Of a stretch of 64,000 nucleotides of DNA, positions 1 through 7,795 are shown piece by piece. How positions within the stretch are numbered: the first letter of the stretch is position 1; each line of letters begins with the position of its first letter. This DNA is from Xylophilus sp042867185 (GTDB lineage: Bacteria; Pseudomonadota; Gammaproteobacteria; Burkholderiales; Burkholderiaceae_C), in contig JBHZQV010000008.1 of the NCBI GenBank assembly GCA_042867185.1, positions 62,001 to 126,000 of the forward strand. The letters are read 5' to 3'. A program made the translations under genes and the position numbers. The notes under the pieces are model-generated. The model saw nothing but the letters and a program-made list of their open reading frames with translations. It ran no database searches and had not been told where the DNA came from.

Positions 1-1066
1 AGGCGCGGTCAACCTCGGCCAGGGCTTTCCGGATTTCGAATGCGACCCGCGGCTGGTCGACGCGGTGGCCGCCGCCATGCGCGCCGGAGCCAACCAGTAC
101 CCGCCGATGGCCGGCCTGCCGGTGCTGCGCGACGCCATCGTCGACAAGATCGAGGCGCTGCACGGCTTGCGCTACAGCGCGGCCGACGAGATCACCGTCA
201 CCGCCGGCGCGACGCAGGCCATCATCACCGCCATCCTGGCCGTCGTCCGCCCCGGCGACGAGGTGGTGGTGCTGGAGCCCTGCTACGACAGCTACGTGCC
301 CAACATCGAGCTGGCGGGCGGCACGGTGGTGCGGGTGCCGCTGGTGCCCGGCAGCTTCCGGCCCGACTTCGCGCGGATCGCCGCGGCCCTCACGCCGCGC
401 ACCCGCGCCATCATCGTCAACTCGCCCCACAACCCCAGCGCCACCGTCTGGACGCGCGAGGACATGCTGCGCCTGGAGGCGCTGCTGGCGCCCACCGACG
501 TGCTGCTGATCAGCGACGAGGTCTACGAGCACATGGTGTTCGACGGCGAGCACCAGAGCGCGTCGCGGTTCCCGGGACTGGCGGCCCGCGCGTTCGTGGT
601 GTCGAGCTTCGGCAAAACCTTCCACGTCACCGGCTGGAAGGTCGGCTACGTCGCGGCACCCAGGGCGTTGACCGCCGAATTCCGCAAGGTGCACCAGTTC
701 AACGTGTTCACCGTCAACACGCCGATGCAGCAGGGCATCGCCGACTACCTGGCCGACCCGCAGCCCTACCTGCAGTTGCCGGCCTTCTACCGCGCCAAGC
801 GCGACCTGTTCCGCGCGGGGCTCGAAGGCTCCCGGCTGCGGCTGCTGCCGAGCGAAGGCAGCTATTTCCAGTGCGTGGACATCTCGGCCGTCAGCGATTT
901 GTCGGAAGCCGATTTCTGCCAGTGGCTGGCGCGCAGCCACGGCGTGGCGGCGATTCCGCTTTCGGCCTTCTACGGCGACGGCTTCGACCAGCATGTGGTG
1001 CGCTTCTGCTTCGCCAAGCGCGACGAGACGCTGCACGCGGCCCTGGAGCGGCTGCGCCGGCTCTGA
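1..1066 (+). CDS. PLP-dependent class I/II aminotransferase, 5' partial
   Basis: Fold-type I aminotransferase of the kynurenine/methionine aminotransferase (YbdL-like) group; it would move an amino group from a sulfur or aromatic amino acid to a 2-oxo acid in the cytoplasm. The frame is already open at base 2 and reads AVNLGQGFPDFE, the usual N-terminal substrate-site motif, so the gene begins upstream of the window and the first internal ATG (65) is not its start. Visible motifs are NSPHNPSA, SDEVYE (PLP contacts) and SFGKTFHVTGWKVGY, whose Lys is the Schiff-base residue. A strong hairpin terminator follows. The family is certain; the substrate is inferred from resemblance to YbdL. Confidence 0.9.
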   Translation, partial: GAVNLGQGFPDFECDPRLVDAVAAAMRAGANQYPPMAGLPVLRDAIVDKIEALHGLRYSAADEITVTAGATQAIITAILAVVRPGDEVVVLEPCYDSYVPNIELAGGTVVRVPLVPGSFRPDFARIAAALTPRTRAIIVNSPHNPSATVWTREDMLRLEALLAPTDVLLISDEVYEHMVFDGEHQSASRFPGLAARAFVVSSFGKTFHVTGWKVGYVAAPRALTAEFRKVHQFNVFTVNTPMQQGIADYLADPQPYLQLPAFYRAKRDLFRAGLEGSRLRLLPSEGSYFQCVDISAVSDLSEADFCQWLARSHGVAAIPLSAFYGDGFDQHVVRFCFAKRDETLHAALERLRRL

Positions 1067-1101
1067 CCTCCCTGGCGGGCCCGCCCGACGCCCGCACAAG
1101 C

Positions 1102-1139
1102 AAAAAGGCCGTGGAACCTGCGTTCTACGGCCTTTTTTT
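1102..1139 (+). terminator. Rho-independent terminator after aminotransferase
   Basis: The stem AAAAAGGCCGT pairs with ACGGCCTTTTT and runs into a T tract. It lies 36 bases past the aminotransferase stop. The A-rich 5' arm means it could also act on the opposite strand, for the small gene ending at 1166. Confidence 0.85.
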
Positions 1140-1165
1140 GCGGCGCCCCTCGGGGCACACGCCGC

Positions 1166-1336
1166 TCAACCGCCCTTGCTGGGACGCTTGCCGGGGTTCT
1201 TCTTGCTGCGCGTCGCCTTGCCGCGCTCGAGGCTGACCTTCTGGCCGCGGCCGGCGGTCTTCAGCGTCATGCCTGGCAGTGCGGGCAGTGGCGGGGTGGC
1301 CTTGCGGTCCGCTTCGGTGACGATCTTGTTACCCAT
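1166..1336 (-). CDS. Small basic conserved protein (56 aa)
   Basis: This 56-residue protein is strongly basic, with a Lys/Arg-rich tail (TRSKKNPGKRPSKGG) and no membrane segment. The start MGNKIVTEADRK is chosen over an upstream in-frame ATG at 1447 because AGGAG lies five bases before it and the extra N-terminus looks non-coding. It stands alone between an aminotransferase and metQ on the same strand as metQ. I have no function for it; the charge would suit nucleic-acid or ribosome contact, but that is speculation. The coding call rests on the ribosome binding site and the biased composition. Confidence 0.6.
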   Translation of the reverse strand: MGNKIVTEADRKATPPLPALPGMTLKTAGRGQKVSLERGKATRSKKNPGKRPSKGG

Positions 1337-1453
1337 GAAAACTCCTGGTTGATTGTTGGATGGCAAACCCGGAATTAGGCCACATAAACGCGGCGGTTCC
1401 AGGATGCGACCCCGATAAGCATCGCAGCCGGCCTGCGGGTCCGGCACGCGGCC

Positions 1454-2269
1454 TTATTGCAGGAAGGCCGGCTTGGCGTAGCCGGCGAAGTTCTTGTCCA
1501 CCGTGGCCTTGAATTCGGGCGACCGGTAAGCCTCCACGATGGCCTTGGCCCACGGCGTGTCCTTGTCCGCGCGCTTGACCGCCACCACGTTCAGGTAATG
1601 GTCGGGCGTTTTCTCGAGCGCCACGGCTTCCGACAGCTTCAGGCCCGACGAGATCGCGAAGTTGCCGTTGATGATCGCGTACTCGGCGTCGCCGATCGAG
1701 CGCGGCAGCTGGGCGGCCTCCAGCGGGATGAACTTCAGCTTGCGCGGGTTCTCGGCCAGGTCTTTCTCCGATGCGCGCAGCGCGTCGATGCCGGGCTTGA
1801 GCGTCACCAGCTGGTGCTGCTGCAGCAGCACCAGCGCGCGGGCCAGGTTGCTCGGATCGTTCGGCAGCGTGACCCGGTCGCCTTCCTTGGCCTCCGCCAA
1901 AGATTTGCGGTTCTTCGAGTACACGCCCAGCGGCGCGATCGGGCCCTGCACGATTTCGACGATGTCGAGCTTCTGGTCGGCCGCGAACTTCTGCAGGTAG
2001 ACCCGGTGCTGGAAGAAGTTGGCATCGAGCGAGCCCTGGGCCAGCGCCTGGTTGGGCTGCACATAGTCGTTGAACTCGACCAGCTTCACCGTGTAGCCCT
2101 GCTTCTGCAGGATCGGCACGATGCCCTGCTTGAGCTGGTCCATGTTGGAGCCGGCGGTGGCGCCGATGGTGAGGTTCTTCTTGTCGGCCTGTGCGTAGGC
2201 ACCGACGGTGGCGGCGCCCAGGGTGGCGGCGACCAGGGCGGTCAGCAGGCGGCGTTGGATCGAAATCAT
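1454..2269 (-). CDS. metQ: Methionine ABC transporter substrate-binding protein MetQ
   Basis: Periplasmic NlpA/MetQ-family binding protein of 271 residues that delivers D/L-methionine to MetNI. It has a cleavable signal peptide (about residues 1-26, cleavage near AYA-QA) and then the family pattern NLTIGATAG, EFNDYVQPNQAL, LDANFFQHRVYL and NGNFAISSGL. Unlike E. coli MetQ there is no lipobox cysteine, so the mature protein should be soluble in the periplasm. It is the last gene of metN-metI-metQ, 53 bases after metI, and starts at an ATG preceded by GGAGCAACACC. Confidence 0.93.
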   Translation of the reverse strand: MISIQRRLLTALVAATLGAATVGAYAQADKKNLTIGATAGSNMDQLKQGIVPILQKQGYTVKLVEFNDYVQPNQALAQGSLDANFFQHRVYLQKFAADQKLDIVEIVQGPIAPLGVYSKNRKSLAEAKEGDRVTLPNDPSNLARALVLLQQHQLVTLKPGIDALRASEKDLAENPRKLKFIPLEAAQLPRSIGDAEYAIINGNFAISSGLKLSEAVALEKTPDHYLNVVAVKRADKDTPWAKAIVEAYRSPEFKATVDKNFAGYAKPAFLQ

Positions 2270-2322
2270 GGTGTTGCTCCTCGGATGAAAAATCGGTTGT
2301 GGTTCTTGTCGGATGCGCCGTG

Positions 2323-2985
2323 TCAGCGCTTGTCGAGCCGGCGCGCCAGCGTGTTGCCGGCGACCTGGAGGATCTGCACCAGCACCACCAGCAGCGCCAC
2401 GGTGAGCACCATCACGTCGGTCTGGAAGCGGTAGTAGCCGTAGCGGATCGCCAGGTCGCCGATGCCGCCGCCGCCCACCACGCCGGCCACGGCCGAGTAG
2501 GAGAGAAAGCTCACCGCCAGGACCGTCAGCGCCAGCACCAGGCCCGAACGCGCCTCGACCACCAGCACCCGCCAGACGATCTGCAGCTCGGTGGCGCCCA
2601 TCGCATGGGCCGCCTCGATCACGCCGCGCGGTACTTCGCGCAGGCACTGGTCGACCAACCGGGCAAAGTAGGGAATCGCGGCGAACGACAGCGGCACCGC
2701 CGCGGCCAGCGGCCCGATGGAGGTGCCGGCGATGGTGCGGGTGAAGGGCACCAGCGCCACCAGCAGGATGATGAACGGGAACGAGCGCACCACGTTGACG
2801 ATCCAGTTGAGCACCAGAAAGGCCGGCTTGTTGGCCAGCGACTGGCCCGGCCCCAGCAGGAACAGCAGCACGCCCAGCGGGCCGCCGAGCACGATCGCGG
2901 CGGTCAGGCCGATGGCCAGCATCACGAAGGTCTGGCCGGCGGCCGTCCACAGCTCGGGCAGGATGGCGAGGATGTTGTCGCTCAT
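2323..2985 (-). CDS. metI: Methionine ABC transporter permease MetI
   Basis: Inner-membrane permease of the methionine importer, 220 residues with about five transmembrane helices. The EAA-loop motif that docks on the ATPase is visible as VIEAAHAMGAT. The C-terminal GGGGIGDLAIRYGYYRFQTDVM stretch is typical of MetI. Its ATG overlaps the metN stop in an ATGA, so the two are translationally coupled. Confidence 0.93.
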   Translation of the reverse strand: MSDNILAILPELWTAAGQTFVMLAIGLTAAIVLGGPLGVLLFLLGPGQSLANKPAFLVLNWIVNVVRSFPFIILLVALVPFTRTIAGTSIGPLAAAVPLSFAAIPYFARLVDQCLREVPRGVIEAAHAMGATELQIVWRVLVVEARSGLVLALTVLAVSFLSYSAVAGVVGGGGIGDLAIRYGYYRFQTDVMVLTVALLVVLVQILQVAGNTLARRLDKR

Positions 2986-3875
2986 TGCACCGCCTCCACC
3001 TGGCGCGCGGCGGCGGGAGACGCATCGGCACGGCCCGGCACGGCAGCCGCGGCGGCCGCTTCCTCGGCCTCGATCCGGGTCAGCAGCGCATGGCGGCGCT
3101 CCAGCCTGGCCAGCTCCTGCCCCAGCGCACTGGTGCGGGTGGCGGTGGCGTCGCCCAGGGCGAACTCTTCCACCAGCTCGCCCTTTTCCAGCACCGCCAC
3201 ATGGCGGCAGATGTTCTGCACCACCGACAGCTCGTGCGTCACGATGACGATGGTCACGCCCAGCCGGCGGTTGATCTCGGCCAGCGTCTGCAGCACCGAG
3301 CGGGTGGTTTCGGTATCGAGCGCCGAAGTGGGCTCGTCGCACAACAGCACCTGCGGCCGGGGCGCCAGCGCCCGGGCGATCGCCACCCGCTGCTTCTGCC
3401 CGCCCGAGAGCTGGGCCGGGTAGCTGTCGATCTTCTCGGCCAGGCCCACCACGTCCAGGCATTCGCGCACCCGCTGGGCGATGGCCTTCTTGTCGTGGTT
3501 GCCGTGGATCTTCAGCGGGAAGGCCACGTTGTCGAAGACGCTGGCGTTCTGCAGCAGGTTGAACTGCTGGAAGATCATGCCGATGGTTTGGCGGGTGTCG
3601 CGCAGCTGCGTCTTGGTGAGCGCGGTGAGGTCGCGGCCGTCGACCAGCACCCGGCCGCGGTCGGGACGCTCCAGCAGGTTGATCAGGCGCAGCAGCGTGG
3701 ATTTGCCGGCGCCGCTCTTGCCGATCAGGCCGTAGATGTCGCCGGTGGCGATCTCGAGCGAGACCTGTTTGACCGCGTCGAACACGGTGCCGTCGGGCAG
3801 GTGAAAAGTCTTGCCGACACCGTCGAGGCGGATGACCGGCGGGGGCGACGCGAGGGCCGCGGAAGATGAACTCAT
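2982..3875 (-). CDS. metN: Methionine ABC transporter ATPase MetN, lacking the C-terminal NIL domain
   Basis: ATP-binding subunit that powers methionine uptake. It shows Walker A GKSGAGKST, Q-loop MIFQQF, signature LSGGQKQ, Walker B VLLCDEPTSALD and the H-loop VTHE. I use the ATG at 3875 (297 aa); a GTG at 3893 is in frame but has no better ribosome binding site. E. coli MetN is about 343 residues and carries a C-terminal NIL/C2 domain that binds methionine and inhibits transport. Here the tail is only an Ala-rich stretch, so that feedback is probably absent. Confidence 0.92.
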   Translation of the reverse strand: MSSSSAALASPPPVIRLDGVGKTFHLPDGTVFDAVKQVSLEIATGDIYGLIGKSGAGKSTLLRLINLLERPDRGRVLVDGRDLTALTKTQLRDTRQTIGMIFQQFNLLQNASVFDNVAFPLKIHGNHDKKAIAQRVRECLDVVGLAEKIDSYPAQLSGGQKQRVAIARALAPRPQVLLCDEPTSALDTETTRSVLQTLAEINRRLGVTIVIVTHELSVVQNICRHVAVLEKGELVEEFALGDATATRTSALGQELARLERRHALLTRIEAEEAAAAAAVPGRADASPAAARQVEAVQ

Positions 3876-3992
3876 TGCGTGGAAAACCGGCACCCCTGCG
3901 GGTCGGCATGGAACGGAAGGCGGGCCGGAAACGGCGAAGGCGCGATTATCGGCGCCCGGCTAAAAATGCAGAACGATGAAAAAATCGTATTC

Positions 3993-4011
3993 TTATGCAG
4001 CCAGGGCATAA
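3993..4011 (-). promoter_or_regulatory. Inverted repeat upstream of metN (possible CysB/SsuR-type site)
   Basis: TTATGC-N7-GCATAA is a perfect inverted repeat 118 bases before the metN start, in an AT-rich stretch that stands out from the coding background. LysR-type sulfur regulators (CysB, SsuR) of Burkholderiales bind AT-rich sites of this size, and methionine importers are often sulfur-controlled. The assignment to a regulator is inference. Confidence 0.4.
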
Positions 4012-4038
4012 CGATCGGGCACTGGGCGGGCCGCGCGG

Positions 4039-4500
4039 CTAGACATGCCGCCGCACCCCCGGCACCGCCAGATCGACCGGCGGCTGCGCATCGGCCCGGG
4101 CGTGCAGCGTTTCGATGATGCCGCAGCGCCCTCCGTGGCCGCTGCAGCGGTCGCGCAGTGCGGTCAGGTCCTGCGCCAGGGCCTGCAGTTCCTGCAGCCG
4201 TTCCTGTACATGGCCCAGGTGGGCGGTGAGCGCGTCGCTGGCGCGGGCGCAGTCGGCCGGGTCGTCCAGGTCGAGCGCCAGCAGCGTCCGCACCTCGACC
4301 AGCGACATGTCCATCGCCCGGCACAGCCGGATGAAGCGCAGCCGGTGCACCTCGTCGTCTGTGTAGAGCCGGTACTGGTTCCCCTCGCGGGCCTGGACCT
4401 GCAGCAGCGCTTCCTTATCGTAGTAGCGGATCGTGGCGGCCGGCACGCCCGACAGGCGGGCGGCTTCGCCGATACGGTGGCGGGGACTTTCTGCCGGCAT
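4039..4500 (-). CDS. cadR: MerR-family Cd/Pb/Zn-responsive regulator
   Basis: A 153-residue MerR-type activator. The N-terminal helix-turn-helix reads HRIGEAARLSGVPAATIRYYDKEALL. It is followed by a dimerisation helix with a Cys (DCARA) and a C-terminal metal loop with two Cys seven residues apart (DRCSGHGGRCG), the CadR/PbrR arrangement of three metal-binding thiols. It is divergent from the P-type ATPase gene at 4577, and the shared region holds a MerR-type promoter with a stretched spacer. The start at 4500 gives the canonical HTH N-terminus; an upstream ATG at 4590 would read through that promoter. The metal (Cd, Pb or Zn) cannot be fixed from sequence. Confidence 0.88.
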   Translation of the reverse strand: MPAESPRHRIGEAARLSGVPAATIRYYDKEALLQVQAREGNQYRLYTDDEVHRLRFIRLCRAMDMSLVEVRTLLALDLDDPADCARASDALTAHLGHVQERLQELQALAQDLTALRDRCSGHGGRCGIIETLHARADAQPPVDLAVPGVRRHV

Positions 4501-4503
4501 GGC

Positions 4504-4534
4504 TTGACCTTCGAGTGGCTTCAAGGTTTTCAAT
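4504..4534 (+). promoter_or_regulatory. MerR-type promoter/operator of cadA
   Basis: The -35 TTGACC (4504-4509) and -10 TTCAAT (4529-4534) are 19 bp apart, the over-long spacing that MerR activators correct by twisting DNA. Between them lies the dyad ACCTTCGAG-TGG-CTTCAAGGT (4507-4527, 7 of 9 positions symmetric), very close to known CadR/PbrR operators. It lies in the cadR-cadA divergent gap. Confidence 0.82.
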
Positions 4535-4576
4535 GATCGCACGGCAGGGTTCCACTGCCGATCTTTCAGGATTTCC

Positions 4577-6736
4577 ATGGCCGACCGCACCCCTTCGCAC
4601 GATCACCCCCACGGCGCATCGCACCCGCACCCACCGGCCCCGTCGGCGCACAAAGCACCGGTGCGAGCGCCGGGCGCCGCCCGGATCGCCGTCTCCTGCT
4701 GCGGTGGCGGATGCGGCACGGCAGCCCCTGCCGCACCGGCCGCCCAAGCCGCCGACGGCCACGCATCGCACGACGGCCACGACCATGGCGGCGAGGGCGA
4801 CCACGCCGGCCACGACCACGGCGCACTGCCCGGCTGGGGCCGCATCGGCGCGGCACTGGCCGTGGCGCTGGGATCGGAACTGCTGCACCTGGTCGGCCCC
4901 GACACGACCGCCTGGCATATCGCCGGCATGGTGCTGGCCGCGGTCGCCATCGGCCTGGCCGGCCTGGGCATCTACCGCAGCGGCCTGCGCTCGCTGCTGC
5001 GCGGCCAGTTGGGCATCAGCGCGCTGATGGCGGTGGCGGTGACCGGCGCCTTCCTCATCGGCCAGTGGCCCGAGGCCGCGATGGTGATGGCGCTCTACGC
5101 CCTGGCCGAGCGGATCGAGGAGCGCGCCGCCGACCGGGCCCGCAACGCCATCGGCGCGCTGCTGGCGCTGAGCCCCGACGAGGCCGAGATCCGCCAGCCC
5201 GACGGCGGCTGGCGCACCGTGCCGGCGGCCGGCGTGGTGCTGGGCGCGGTGATGCGCATCCGCCCCGGCGGCCGCATCCCGCTCGACGGCACGGTGACCG
5301 CCGGCCGGGGCGCGGTGGACGAATCGAGCGTCACCGGCGAAAGCCTGGCGGTCGACAAGGCGCCCGGCGACGCGCTCTACGCCGGCACCCTCAATGCGCA
5401 GGCGGCGCTGGAGGCCACGGTCACCTCGGTCGCCGGCAGCACCACGCTCGACCGGATCATCCGCGCGGTGGAAGAGGCCCAGGCCAGCCGCGCCCCCACC
5501 CAGCGCTTCGTCGACCGCTTCGCCGCCGTCTACACGCCGGCCGTCTTCGTGATGGCGGTGGCCGTCGCGATCGGCGCGCCGCTGCTGCTGGGCTGGGGCG
5601 GGCTCGACGCCGTCTACCGGGCCCTGGTGCTGCTGGTGATCGCCTGCCCCTGCGCCCTGGTGCTGGCCACGCCGGTGACGGTGGTGAGCGCGCTGGCGGC
5701 CGCGGCCCGCCGGGGCATTCTGGTCAAGGGCGGCAAGGGCCTGGAAGAAGCGCGCGGCATCCGCGCCGTGGCCTTCGACAAGACCGGCACGGTGACCGCC
5801 GGCCGGCCGGTGCTGGTGGCGCAGCAGACCTTCGGCAGCGATGCGGCGACCGATGTGGCCGCGGCACTCGCCGGCCGGTCCGACCACCCGGTGTCCCGCG
5901 CCATCGCTGCCGGCCTGGCCGGCGCCGACGCGCATGTGGCGCAGGACGCGGCGGTCGACGACTTCGAGGCCCTGCCCGGCCGCGGCGTCCAGGGCCGGGT
6001 GGCCGGCCGGTCCTGGCGCATGGGCAACCGCCGCCTGATGCAGGAAAACGGCATGTGGACCGCATCCGTCGCCCAGGCCGTCGCTGCGCACGAATCGCAG
6101 GGCCGCAGCGTGACGCTGCTGGCCGATGGCGACGCGGTGCGTGCCCTCTTCGCCGTGGCCGACACCCTGCGCCCCGAGGCCCGCGACGCGGTAGCGCAGT
6201 TGAAGGCGCTGGGCATCGTGCCGGTGATGCTCACCGGCGACAACGGCGCCGCCGCCCAGGCGGCCGCCGCCGAAGCCGGCATCGAGCAGGTGCAGCACAG
6301 CCTGCTGCCGCAGGACAAGCTGACCGCGATCGCCGCGCTGCAGCAGCGCCACGGCATGACCGCGATGGCCGGCGACGGCATCAACGACGCGCCGGCGCTC
6401 GCCAAGGCCGACATCGGCTTCGCGATGGGCGGCGCCGGCACCGACGTGGCGATGGAGGTGGCCGACGTGGTCATCATGAACGACGACCTGCGGCGGGTGG
6501 CCGAGACGGTGCGCCTCTCGCGCCGCACCCATTCCGTGCTGTGGCAGAACATCGCGCTGGCGCTGGGCATCAAGCTCGTGTTCTTCGCGCTGGCGCTGGC
6601 CGGCGTGGCCACCATGTGGATGGCCGTGTTCGCCGACATGGGCGCCAGCCTGCTGGTGGTGGCCAACGGCCTGCGCATGCTGCGCCCGCTGCCGATGCCG
6701 ACGGTCGGCACCGCACCCCGCGGGGCGGCCCGCTGA
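4577..6736 (+). CDS. cadA: Heavy-metal P1B-type ATPase (Cd/Zn/Pb efflux)
   Basis: A 719-residue inner-membrane pump that exports divalent soft metals at the cost of ATP. Motifs in order: phosphatase loop SSVTGES, the in-membrane metal site IACPCALVLATP, phosphorylation site DKTGTVTAG, the P1B nucleotide-domain motif SDHPVSRA, and the hinge MAGDGINDAPALAKADIG. The usual N-terminal HMA ferredoxin-like domain is missing. In its place are about 85 residues rich in His plus a CCGGGCG cluster, which could bind metal directly. It is divergent from cadR and preceded by a MerR-type promoter. CPC with the CadR-like regulator favours Cd/Zn/Pb over Cu. Confidence 0.9.
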   Translation: MADRTPSHDHPHGASHPHPPAPSAHKAPVRAPGAARIAVSCCGGGCGTAAPAAPAAQAADGHASHDGHDHGGEGDHAGHDHGALPGWGRIGAALAVALGSELLHLVGPDTTAWHIAGMVLAAVAIGLAGLGIYRSGLRSLLRGQLGISALMAVAVTGAFLIGQWPEAAMVMALYALAERIEERAADRARNAIGALLALSPDEAEIRQPDGGWRTVPAAGVVLGAVMRIRPGGRIPLDGTVTAGRGAVDESSVTGESLAVDKAPGDALYAGTLNAQAALEATVTSVAGSTTLDRIIRAVEEAQASRAPTQRFVDRFAAVYTPAVFVMAVAVAIGAPLLLGWGGLDAVYRALVLLVIACPCALVLATPVTVVSALAAAARRGILVKGGKGLEEARGIRAVAFDKTGTVTAGRPVLVAQQTFGSDAATDVAAALAGRSDHPVSRAIAAGLAGADAHVAQDAAVDDFEALPGRGVQGRVAGRSWRMGNRRLMQENGMWTASVAQAVAAHESQGRSVTLLADGDAVRALFAVADTLRPEARDAVAQLKALGIVPVMLTGDNGAAAQAAAAEAGIEQVQHSLLPQDKLTAIAALQQRHGMTAMAGDGINDAPALAKADIGFAMGGAGTDVAMEVADVVIMNDDLRRVAETVRLSRRTHSVLWQNIALALGIKLVFFALALAGVATMWMAVFADMGASLLVVANGLRMLRPLPMPTVGTAPRGAAR

Positions 6737-6794
6737 GCGGCCGTCCGGCCGGCAGCGGGCGATCCGGCCGTCGCCGGTGGCCGAGGTGGTCTGC

Positions 6795-6825
6795 AAAAAG
6801 GGGCACCGCTGTCGCAGCGGCCCCT
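6795..6825 (-). terminator. Terminator for the 6832-7788 hydrolase gene
   Basis: Read on the minus strand, AGGGGCCGCTG-CGA-CAGCGGTGCCCCT forms a strong hairpin followed by TTTT. It sits just past the stop of the minus-strand gene and has no T run in the other direction, so it serves that gene rather than cadA. Confidence 0.75.
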
Positions 6826-6831
6826 GCCTGC

Positions 6832-7788
6832 TCAGGCCTTGCGGCGGCGGGCGAAGCGCACCACGGTGACGCCGGTGCGGGCCTGCCGCAGCGAGGGCAT
6901 CACCAGCACGCAGTCGTCGTAGGGCGTGCGGATCGGGCCATCGTTCTCCCCTATCACGGTGCCGGCCTCGGCGATCACCTCCAGGCCCTGGAAGGGTTCG
7001 CTGAAGCGCACGGTGTCGGTCTTGGCGACGACGCCCTCGGTGACCTCCAGCACCCACTGCTCGGGCGCATCCGGCAGCCGCCAGCCGGGCAGGAGCCGGT
7101 CGCATTCGCCGTCGTCGAAGAGGCCCGACAGCGCCAGGAAGCGGACGCACTGGTCCTGCGCCACGTCGCGGCTGGAAAGCGCGCCGTGGTAGCCGCACTC
7201 CACCAGCAGCGAGCGCACGCCGCCGGCGATCGCGGCCGGGTCGCCGAAGCGGCCGTAGTCGCGCATCCGCACGCCGTCCTTGTGGCCCGCATCGACCACG
7301 ATGTGGATCGGCGCGCCCATCTGCACCGCCAGCGCCACGTTCTCGGGCGCCATGCCGGTGAGCGTCAGCGGCGGGCTGGGCTCGTGCATCGAATGCAGAT
7401 CCAGCAGCCAGTCGGCCTGGGCCACCACCGGCGCCAGCTTGGCGACGCGCCGGCGCTCGGCCGTGTCGGCGGCGGCCATGCGGTCGTCCGACCACTGGCG
7501 GTTCATGTCCTGCTCCAGGAAGCGGGAGGCGTCGTGGTTCTGCGGATCGAAGGTGTCGAACGCGGCCAGGTTGCAGAAGGCCAGCGTCAGGCTGCCGCGG
7601 CGCGGGCGCAGGCCGGCTTCCAGCAGGCCCTTCAAGGCCCAGGCGCCGCACAGCTCGTTGCCGTGGACCAGCGCGGTGATCATCACGTTGCGACCGGGCT
7701 GCTCGGCATGGAACCGCCAGACGCCTTGAATGCCCACGTTGCCTTCGCGCCAGGCGCCGATGTCGGGGGTGTCGAGTTCGAATGTCAT
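6832..7788 (-). CDS. Succinylglutamate desuccinylase/aspartoacylase family Zn hydrolase
   Basis: A 318-residue M14-like carboxypeptidase-fold hydrolase of the AstE/aspartoacylase superfamily, which removes an acyl group from an N-acylated amino acid. Visible metal and catalytic elements are ALVHGNE (His and Glu ligands), LLDLHSMHE (third His) and LLVECGYHG (general-base Glu). Its stop is followed by a minus-strand terminator. It lies seven bases downstream of the Bug receptor gene on the same strand, so the two are likely co-transcribed. The receptor could feed an N-acyl or carboxylate substrate to this enzyme; that is inference. Confidence 0.82.
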   Translation of the reverse strand: MTFELDTPDIGAWREGNVGIQGVWRFHAEQPGRNVMITALVHGNELCGAWALKGLLEAGLRPRRGSLTLAFCNLAAFDTFDPQNHDASRFLEQDMNRQWSDDRMAAADTAERRRVAKLAPVVAQADWLLDLHSMHEPSPPLTLTGMAPENVALAVQMGAPIHIVVDAGHKDGVRMRDYGRFGDPAAIAGGVRSLLVECGYHGALSSRDVAQDQCVRFLALSGLFDDGECDRLLPGWRLPDAPEQWVLEVTEGVVAKTDTVRFSEPFQGLEVIAEAGTVIGENDGPIRTPYDDCVLVMPSLRQARTGVTVVRFARRRKA

Positions 7789-7795
7789 GCGGTGC

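Noticed and set aside
3873..3893. GTG at 3893 as the metN start
   Set aside because: No ribosome binding site and only six extra residues; the ATG at 3875 is kept, though uncertain.
4415..7651. Open frame of over 1000 codons antisense to cadA and the hydrolase
   Set aside because: Composition is Arg/Gly/His/Ala-rich without motifs, and it lies opposite genes with full catalytic motifs; a by-product of about 70% G+C.
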